A stretch of 39,017 bases of DNA. Origin: Ga0077530 sp035565975 (lineage in GTDB: Bacteria > Pseudomonadota > Alphaproteobacteria > Rhizobiales > Hyphomicrobiaceae). The stretch lies in the NCBI GenBank assembly GCA_035565975.1, contig DATMRT010000090.1:1-39017 (forward strand), read 5' to 3'. Position 1 is the first letter of the stretch. Every line of letters starts with the position of its first letter. The position numbers and the translations under genes are program-made. Shown one piece after another: positions 33,541 through 39,017 of the stretch. The notes beneath the pieces are model-generated. The model ran no database searches and had not been told where the DNA came from. It saw only the letters and a list, made by a program, of their open reading frames with translations.

Positions 33541-34362
33541 TTAGAAGCGGAGCAGCGCGTTGAGCGTGGCGTAGAAGCCGTTGTCGTCGGCGTCATCCGT
33601 GAGTCCGGCCGAGGCCGAAATCTCGCCCGCGGACCATTCGTAGCGGACGAAGCCTCCGTAGCGCGTGAGACTGTCGCGGCTGTCGGAAACACGCGCGAAG
33701 CCATAGTTTTGAAATCCCCAAATCGCAGCGTTGTCCGCGATATGACGGGACATCTCAGGACCAACCGCAAGTCCGGGCGAAAATCGATAACCTAAGCGTA
33801 AACGAGTTCCAAAGGCTTCGACGCGGCTGCCCCAACTCATGTCAAGTTGTGCAAACACATATGGCGTCAAATTGTACCAGCTCTCGATGATTGCCTTTGC
33901 ACCCAACTCCCCGGTGCCGAATTGCAGCTCGAGATCGTCATAAGTGCCCGATCGATCAATATGGACGGATCCCAAGACAACATGTTCGAGGCCAGCGTAT
34001 GCCTTAACGGTCAGCGCACCGAATGTGGCGTGATAACCAAGCAGAAGCTCTGCAGTTGATCCCCATTTCTTGTACTTGGGCCGAGGGTCGCTTTGCGTGG
34101 GGAAACCCGATCCAAACCGCCCCTGCATACGCCAGTACCCGGCCCCAGCCCGCAAGCGCCAGCCATCCTCGCGGATGCTTTTGGGAACGCCCGCGAGCCA
34201 TCCCGAGAGCACGACGGTCGTGTTCGTGTAGGCCGACCAGAGGTGTCCGCCGATCTCGCCGCCGCCCGATACTTCGACCGTGGGCGGCTCCTCGGCGCGA
34301 ACGGGAGCGACCATCAGCGCTGCCGCCAGGCAGCAGCCGGCGCATAGAAGGACACGCGGCAT
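33541..34362 (-). CDS. BcsS-like outer-membrane beta-barrel protein
   Basis: A 273-residue exported protein: signal peptide MPRVLLCAGCCLAAALMVA with cleavage after VRA, then a series of alternating amphipathic strands (GWRLRAGAGYWRMQGRF, STAELLLGYHATFG, LTVKAYAGLEHVVLG, RLRLGYRFSPGLAVGPEMS, RYGGFVRYEWSAGEISASAG, NGFYATLNALLRF) and a C-terminal Phe, as in outer-membrane barrels. The strand motifs resemble BcsS, a protein linked to cellulose synthesis in Hyphomicrobiales, but no bcs genes are in the window, so the role may differ. I chose the ATG at 34362 because it gives a clean signal peptide; a GTG at 34449 would add 29 residues. AGAGAGG lies 12 bases upstream. Confidence 0.7.
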   Translation of the reverse strand: MPRVLLCAGCCLAAALMVAPVRAEEPPTVEVSGGGEIGGHLWSAYTNTTVVLSGWLAGVPKSIREDGWRLRAGAGYWRMQGRFGSGFPTQSDPRPKYKKWGSTAELLLGYHATFGALTVKAYAGLEHVVLGSVHIDRSGTYDDLELQFGTGELGAKAIIESWYNLTPYVFAQLDMSWGSRVEAFGTRLRLGYRFSPGLAVGPEMSRHIADNAAIWGFQNYGFARVSDSRDSLTRYGGFVRYEWSAGEISASAGLTDDADDNGFYATLNALLRF

Positions 34363-34571
34363 CCACGCTGCCGCACCTCTCTGGAGCCCACGCAGCACCA
34401 CACACGCCCCCGCCGCGACTGCGGCCTGCCTCCCGCGCAACCACGCCACATCAATTTTGCGGAACGCCGTTTACCAAATTGAAATAGGAATACAGTCCGC
34501 GTCAAATACAAAATGGGGCGCACGGACGATAGATCTTGCACGCCTTTCGCATAATATATGCCCCTCTCCTT

Positions 34572-34610
34572 TTGCGCCGAGATACCTCTTGAGAGGTATT
34601 TCCTGCGCAA
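34572..34610. promoter_or_regulatory. Nested palindrome upstream of trmB
   Basis: ATACCTCTTGAGAGGTAT (34582-34599) is a perfect 18-base palindrome, and it is framed by a second pair, TTGCGC (34572-34577) and GCGCAA (34605-34610). The whole could be a cruciform, an mRNA hairpin in the trmB leader or a two-level operator. There is no T-run after it. It lies in an AT-rich 210-base gap between divergent BcsS-like and trmB genes. Confidence 0.5.
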
Positions 34611-34661
34611 GCCGATGCTCGCAGGCGTCAGCGCGCGCTCCGTGTGCTATGGCGCCCCGTG

Positions 34662-35372
34662 ATGGACGACACTGAAACCCACGACCTCGAACTCCGCTCG
34701 TTCGGCCGCCGGCGCGGCCGCAAGCTGAGCGCGCGGCAGGAGCGCCTGCTCGCCGAAATCCTCCCGCGTGTGCGCCCGGATCTTTCGCAGGCGGTGCCCA
34801 AGGCCGCGACGGACCTGTTCGAGCCGCCTGTCACGCAGGTCTGGTTGGAGATCGGTTTCGGCGGCGCCGAGCATCTCGTCTGGCAGGCGCGCCATCACCC
34901 TCGCGTCGGCGTCATCGGCTGCGAGCCCTTCGAGGAAGGCGTCGTGAAGGCCCTGACGCTCATCGAGGACGTGGGGCTTGCCAATATCCGCGTGCACCCC
35001 GATGACGTGCGCCCGCTGCTCAGATGGCTGCCGGCGGCCTCGCTGGACCGCGCGTTCATTCTCTTTCCCGATCCCTGGCCGAAGGCACGTCACAGGAAGC
35101 GCCGCCTCGTCGGCACGCCACTCCTCGACCTACTCGCGCGTGTGCTGAAGCCCGGCGCCGAGCTGCGTCTCGCAACCGATATCGGCGACTACGCCCGCAC
35201 GATGCTCGCAGCCCTCATGCGCCATCCTCATTTCCGCTGGACGGCCGCGCGCGCGGTCGACTGGCGCGAGCGCCCTGCCGACTGGCCCGAGACGCGCTAC
35301 GAAGCCAAGGCACTGCGCGAAGGGCGCCGCTGCACGTACCTGCGCTTCGTGCGCATGGGCAATCCCATGTGA
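34662..35372 (+). CDS. trmB: tRNA (guanine-N7-)-methyltransferase
   Basis: Methylates G46 of tRNA with S-adenosylmethionine. The 236-residue protein has the SAM motif WLEIGFGGAEHLVWQA, the GCEPFEEGVVK segment after it, the catalytic/RNA-binding FILFPDPWPKARHRKRR and LLARVLKPGAELRLATDIGDY, and ends in the usual TRYEAKALREGRRCTYLRF. The ATG at 34662 is used here; a GTG at 34644 would add six residues. Its stop overlaps by one base (TGATG) the start of the enolase relic. Confidence 0.95.
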   Translation: MDDTETHDLELRSFGRRRGRKLSARQERLLAEILPRVRPDLSQAVPKAATDLFEPPVTQVWLEIGFGGAEHLVWQARHHPRVGVIGCEPFEEGVVKALTLIEDVGLANIRVHPDDVRPLLRWLPAASLDRAFILFPDPWPKARHRKRRLVGTPLLDLLARVLKPGAELRLATDIGDYARTMLAALMRHPHFRWTAARAVDWRERPADWPETRYEAKALREGRRCTYLRFVRMGNPM

Positions 35373-35566
35373 TGGCGCACGAGCGCTTTCGCGGCCCGCA
35401 TGGCCGCGGAGGAATAGCCGCGATCGCCGTGCACGAGAACGAGCGAGATCGCCCCCTCCTGCAAGAGCCCTATCGCGTGGAGGCAGGTGATCTCGTCATC
35501 CCCGACGTGCCCGGCGTCGGCCTCGACTGGGACGAGGATGCGGTCGCTGCGCATCTCGTGAGTTGA
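35372..35566 (+). pseudogene. C-terminal remnant of an enolase-superfamily (mandelate racemase/muconate lactonizing) gene
   Basis: The frame of 64 codons begins in the stop of trmB. Its last 37 residues, LLQEPYRVEAGDLVIPDVPG followed by VGLDWDEDAVAAHLVS, match the extreme C-terminus of enolase-superfamily dehydratases and racemases, where L-x-EPxRVExGxxxxPDxPGLGxxxDEDAV is a usual ending. The first 27 residues are arginine/glycine-rich and fit nothing. The catalytic barrel (over 300 residues) is absent; the space upstream is fully occupied by trmB. I read this as the tail of a deleted gene, left by a recombination that joined it to trmB. It may still be translated by coupling. Family call rests on short similarity. 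Confidence 0.6.
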
Positions 35567-35584
35567 GAATTGCAAATCGCGCCT

Positions 35585-35729
35585 TGGGCGCGAGCGAGGG
35601 CCTACCCTCGCGCTCCCGCAGGGAGGGACACCCTCCCTGCCCCTCCCGCCTTTATGACAAAGCAAAAGACGGGGGTTCGGGGGTGTCCCCCGATCGGGGT
35701 GCGGGGCTGAGGCCCCGCTCGCGAAGCGA
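35585..35729. repeat. Palindromic repeat (outer-arm type), third element
   Basis: This 145-base stretch is an imperfect inverted repeat centred near 35653-35663. Its right arm (35664-35729, AAAAGACGGGGGTTCGGGGG onwards) matches the outer arm of the 343-bp element at 6061-6140 in reverse. Its left arm has GCGAGGG/CCCTCGC (35594-35611) and a perfect 9-bp stem CAGGGAGGG/CCCTCCCTG (35619-35639). The REP core of the other copies is missing. It separates convergent genes and probably acts as terminator for pepA. Confidence 0.7.
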
Positions 35730-35732
35730 CCG

Positions 35733-37268
35733 CTACTTCTCCGCCTTCTCGTACTTCTCCGCGATCATGCGGTCGAGAAGGCGCACGCCCCAGCCGGATG
35801 ACCAGCTCTGGTTCAGCTCGTCCTTGGGCGAGTCAAGCGCGGTGCCGGCGATGTCGAGATGCGCCCAGGGTGTGTCCTTGACGAAGCGCTGTAGAAACTG
35901 CGCGGCCGTGATCGCACCGCCGAAGCGCCCGCCGATGTTCTTCATGTCGGCATTCTTGCTGTCGATGAGCTTGTCGTAGGCCTTGCCGAGCGGCATCCGC
36001 CAGACCTTCTCGCCGGTCACGAGGCCCGCTTCGGTGATGTCGGCCGCGAGCTTGTCGTCATTGGAAAAGAGGCCGGCGTGCTCCTTGCCGAGCGCCACCA
36101 TGATCGCGCCCGTCAGCGTCGCGAGATCGACCATGAAGCGCGGCTTGAAGCGCTCCTGCGCGTACCAGATCACATCGGCCAGCACGAGGCGGCCTTCGGC
36201 ATCCGTATTCAGCACCTCGATGGTCTGTCCCGACATGGAGGTCACGATATCGCCCGGGCGCTGAGCTGCGCCCGAGACCATATTCTCGACGAGACCGATG
36301 ATGCCGACGACGTTGGCCGCAGCCTTGCGCGCCGCGAGCGCCCGCATGAGCCCGACGACGCAGGCAGCACCGCCCATGTCGCCCTTCATGTCCTCCATGC
36401 CGCTGGCAGGCTTCATGGAGAGGCCGCCGCTGTCGAACACCACGCCCTTACCGATGATGCAGAGAGGCTTGGCGCGCTTGGACTTGGCGCCGTTCCACTG
36501 CATGACGACGACGCGCGCCGGCCGCGTGCTGCCCTGCGCGACGCCGAGCAGCGCGCCCATGCCGAGCTCTTCGAGCGCGTCCGGCTCCAGCACCTCGACC
36601 TCGACGCCGAGCGAGGACAGTTCCTCGGCACGCGCGGCGAACTCGACGGGGCCGAGCGCGTTGGCCGGCTCGTTGATGAGATCGCGCGCGGTGAACACGC
36701 CCTCGGCAACGGCAAGCTTGTCCGCGAAAGCCTTCTCGGCCGCGCGCGGGTCCTTGCAATGAACGTAGAGGATGCTCGGCTTTTCCTCGGGCTCGGATTC
36801 GCCGTTGTTGTTCTCACGCGCCGGCCGCGTGCGGTATTTGCGAAAGTTGTAGCTTCTCAGAAGCGCGCCGTAAGCCATCGACGCCGCGAGTTCATCCGCC
36901 GAGGGCGCGCCCTTGTCCGGCGCCTCGGCAAAGAGGCTGGCGGTCGGCGTCTTGCGCGCGTGGATGGCGGCGTAGGCGACGGCGCCCGCCCGAATCCAGT
37001 CGAGTTCCACAGAAGCCTCGCTCTGTGCCGTACCGACCAGATACAGACGGCTCGCCTCGAGCTTCTCGGGAGAAAGGATTTCGATGCTGCTCTTGGCGCG
37101 GCCCTTGAAGTCGGCGGCCTTGGCGGCACGTGTCAGAGCCCCGCCCGATTGCTGGTCGAGGCTCTTCAGCTTGGGCGGCATCTGCAGATCCTGGCCCACG
37201 AGCGCGGCGACCACGGGGCTCGCGGACGCATCGAGGGCGACAAAGCGGATCTCGGGACGTTGGGGCAT
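35733..37268 (-). CDS. pepA: Leucyl aminopeptidase (M17 family)
   Basis: Removes N-terminal residues from peptides in the cytoplasm; family members can also bind DNA. The 511-residue product has the N-terminal regulatory/oligomer domain (about 1-170) and the C-terminal catalytic domain with metal ligands in IIGKGVVFDSGGLSMKP, MEDMKGDMGGAA and the signature NTDAEGRLVLADVIWYA, plus MVDLATLTGA and AHLDIAGTA. An acidic insertion near residues 150-160 (NNNGESEPEEK) is unusual. I chose the ATG at 37268 (MPQRPEI) with AGGAG 15 bases upstream; the longer frame from 37448 crosses the divergent promoter region. Divergent from recQ. Confidence 0.96.
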   Translation of the reverse strand: MPQRPEIRFVALDASASPVVAALVGQDLQMPPKLKSLDQQSGGALTRAAKAADFKGRAKSSIEILSPEKLEASRLYLVGTAQSEASVELDWIRAGAVAYAAIHARKTPTASLFAEAPDKGAPSADELAASMAYGALLRSYNFRKYRTRPARENNNGESEPEEKPSILYVHCKDPRAAEKAFADKLAVAEGVFTARDLINEPANALGPVEFAARAEELSSLGVEVEVLEPDALEELGMGALLGVAQGSTRPARVVVMQWNGAKSKRAKPLCIIGKGVVFDSGGLSMKPASGMEDMKGDMGGAACVVGLMRALAARKAAANVVGIIGLVENMVSGAAQRPGDIVTSMSGQTIEVLNTDAEGRLVLADVIWYAQERFKPRFMVDLATLTGAIMVALGKEHAGLFSNDDKLAADITEAGLVTGEKVWRMPLGKAYDKLIDSKNADMKNIGGRFGGAITAAQFLQRFVKDTPWAHLDIAGTALDSPKDELNQSWSSGWGVRLLDRMIAEKYEKAEK

Positions 37269-37544
37269 CGAAGGACTACTCCTGGATCGCGGCTGGCCTG
37301 ACCGCACGCACAAAGGTCTGCTATAGGGGCCCCCCACGGCCTCCCGCAAGCACTCCAGGCCTTCGGCGTCCAAGTCCGCATGGCAAGGAAGCCGGCAGTG
37401 CATGAGCAGCACGGCACGAAGCGCTTTTCGGCAACCCTCGGCCGGCAATCCACGCCCCCCGGGCCTGTCGGCGTTGGCAGGGCGCCAGAATCGCCCTCAT
37501 GGTGCGTGAGCAACGAACCCCATTCGCGCCGCCGGACGCAACGC

Positions 37545-39017
37545 ATGACCTTGTTCGCCCTCCAGACGCCCGCGGCCCCGCATTGGGATGCCGACGAGGC
37601 CTTCGGGCGCGCTCAGGCCATCCTCGAGACGACCTTCGGCTATCGCGCCTTCCGCTCGCATCAGGAAAGCGCGATCCGCGCGCTGCTCGAGAACCGCGAC
37701 GCCTTCGTGCTCATGCCGACTGGCGGCGGTAAATCCCTCTGCTACCAGATCCCGGCGCTGGTGCGCCCCGGCACGGCCGTTGTCGTCTCGCCGCTGATCG
37801 CCCTCATGCAGGATCAGGTGGATGCGCTGAAGTCGCTCGGCGTGAATGCCGCGTTCCTCAATTCGTCTCTCTCATGGCCCGAGCAGATCGAGATCGAGAA
37901 GTCCGTGCGCGCCGGTGTGCTGGATCTTCTGTACGTCGCGCCCGAGCGCCTCGTGCAGCCGAGACTGCTGGAACTGCTTTCCGCCACCGACGTCGCGCTC
38001 TTCGCCATCGACGAAGCGCACTGCGTCTCGCAGTGGGGCCACGACTTCCGCCCGGAATATCGCCAGCTCCGCATTCTGGCCGAGCGCTTTCCGGGCGTGC
38101 CACGCATCGCGCTCACCGCGACGGCGGACGAGAAGACGCGCGCAGAGATCGTGCGCGAGCTCGCCCTCGAGAAGGCCGAGAAGCTCGTCGCCAGCTTCGA
38201 CCGTCCGAACATCCGCTACCGTATTGCCGAGACGGGCAGCATGGGCGCGCGCGAGCGGCTGTGGCGCTTCATTGCCGAGGATCACGCGGGCAACGCCGGC
38301 ATCGTCTACTGCCTGAGCCGCAAGCAGGTCGAGGAGACGGCGGACTGGTTGACCAGCAAAGGCCGTACCGCGCTCGCCTATCACGCGGGCCTCGCGCCTG
38401 AGGTGCGCCGGAGCGTGCAGCAACGCTTTCTCGCCGAGGACGGCCTCATTGTCGTCGCGACGATCGCCTTCGGCATGGGCATCGACAAGCCGGACGTGCG
38501 CTTCGTCGCGCATCTGAGCCTGCCGAAGTCCATCGAGGCCTATTATCAGGAGACGGGTCGCGCGGGACGCGACGGCGAGCCGGCGGATGCCTGGATGGCC
38601 TACGGCCTCGGCGACATCATCACGCAGCGCCAGTGGATCGCCCAGTCGGAAGCCGGCGAGCAGCACAAGTCCGTGCAGCGCGCGAAGCTCGATGCGCTGA
38701 TCGCGCTCGCCGAGGCCGCGAGCTGCCGCCGCCAGCTCCTACTTGCATATTTCGGCGAGCAGCGGTCCGAGCCTTGCGGCAACTGTGACAACTGCCTCGA
38801 GCCGCCCGACTGCATCGACGGCACCGTGCTGGCGCAGAAGGCGCTCTCGACCGTCTACCGAACGGACCAGCGCTTCGGCGTCGGCTATGTCGTCGATGTG
38901 CTGACGGGCAAGGTCGACGAGCGCATCGTGCGCAACCATCACGACAAGCTCTCGGTGTTCGGTATCGGCCGCGATGTCGATGGGGCGCAATGGCGCGGAA
39001 TCATTCGCCAGCTCGTC
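37545..39017 (+). CDS. recQ: ATP-dependent DNA helicase RecQ, 5' part (cut by window edge)
   Basis: A 3'-5' helicase of the RecF recombination route and of fork repair. The 491 residues present include Walker A LMPTGGGKSLCYQ (Lys63), the DEAH box at 156-159 (FAIDEAHCVSQWGHDFRPEY, with the RecQ aromatic loop), motif V/VI region FGMGIDKPDVR and QETGRAGRDGEPADA, the zinc-binding cysteines Cys394, Cys411, Cys414 and Cys417, and part of the winged-helix domain at the window end. The HRDC domain, if any, lies beyond the edge. The ATG at 37545 (MTLFALQTP) is the only plausible start; its ribosome site is weak (GGAC). Divergent from pepA. Confidence 0.97.
   Translation, partial: MTLFALQTPAAPHWDADEAFGRAQAILETTFGYRAFRSHQESAIRALLENRDAFVLMPTGGGKSLCYQIPALVRPGTAVVVSPLIALMQDQVDALKSLGVNAAFLNSSLSWPEQIEIEKSVRAGVLDLLYVAPERLVQPRLLELLSATDVALFAIDEAHCVSQWGHDFRPEYRQLRILAERFPGVPRIALTATADEKTRAEIVRELALEKAEKLVASFDRPNIRYRIAETGSMGARERLWRFIAEDHAGNAGIVYCLSRKQVEETADWLTSKGRTALAYHAGLAPEVRRSVQQRFLAEDGLIVVATIAFGMGIDKPDVRFVAHLSLPKSIEAYYQETGRAGRDGEPADAWMAYGLGDIITQRQWIAQSEAGEQHKSVQRAKLDALIALAEAASCRRQLLLAYFGEQRSEPCGNCDNCLEPPDCIDGTVLAQKALSTVYRTDQRFGVGYVVDVLTGKVDERIVRNHHDKLSVFGIGRDVDGAQWRGIIRQLV

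Noticed and set aside
35297..35665. 122-codon minus-strand frame over the trmB end and enolase relic
   Set aside because: The plus-strand frame has recognisable enolase-superfamily ending; the minus frame has no family resemblance.

Overview
The window is 39 kb of high-GC, densely coding bacterial chromosome. Gene content and order point to an alphaproteobacterium of the order Hyphomicrobiales (Rhizobiales): a fabD-fabG-acpP-fabF-mltG block, a murU-addB-addA-trxA block, an alphaproteobacterial porin with a short coiled-coil N-terminus, a K+-independent membrane pyrophosphatase, a BcsS-like outer-membrane protein, electron-transfer-flavoprotein ubiquinone oxidoreductase and a family 4 uracil-DNA glycosylase. 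I cannot fix the family or genus from sequence alone. No rRNA, tRNA, CRISPR array, insertion sequence or prophage was seen. Both window edges cut genes (porin at the left, recQ at the right).

Layout. 1-3.5 kb: 5' part of a porin (minus), superoxide dismutase (plus) and a bactofilin (minus) converging on a shared bidirectional terminator, then an NAD-type short-chain dehydrogenase. 3.8-5.9 kb: hppA. 5.9-6.4 kb: a repeat cluster whose core is a 343-bp near-perfect inverted repeat (REPIN/MITE-like). 6.5-9.9 kb: a CRYL1-like 3-hydroxyacyl-CoA dehydrogenase, an ArsR regulator translationally coupled to an SRPBCC (AHSA1) protein, and minus-strand metallo-beta-lactamase-fold and HAD hydrolases. 10-15.3 kb: the fatty-acid synthesis cluster ending in the endolytic transglycosylase mltG. 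15.5-18.3 kb: a Tat-exported metallo-beta-lactamase-fold protein and a single-chain DUF262/DUF1524 (GmrSD-like) protein. 18.4-26.2 kb: murU, addB, addA (overlapping reading frames) and trxA. 26.3-29.6 kb: a minus-strand run of UDG, nitroreductase, GyrI-like protein and DUF1194 protein. 29.8-31.4 kb: ETF-QO. 31.4-31.7 kb: second repeat cluster. 31.7-34.4 kb: a minus-strand HExxH lipoprotein, ftsB and a BcsS-like protein. 34.7-37.3 kb: trmB, a 64-codon relic of an enolase-superfamily gene, a third palindromic repeat, and leucyl aminopeptidase. 37.5 kb to the end: recQ.

Functionally the region is mostly housekeeping: envelope and fatty-acid/peptidoglycan synthesis, double-strand-break repair (AddAB, RecQ), uracil repair, energy coupling (H+-PPase, ETF-QO) and redox defence (SOD, thioredoxin). 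The parts that look accessory or little described are the GmrSD-like gene placed directly before murU-addBA, the ArsR/SRPBCC switch whose operator lies inside its own promoter and over its annotated start codon, the lipoprotein zincin, the enolase relic and the families of palindromic repeats. I see no large, obviously new multi-gene system; the best candidates for new biology are these smaller items.
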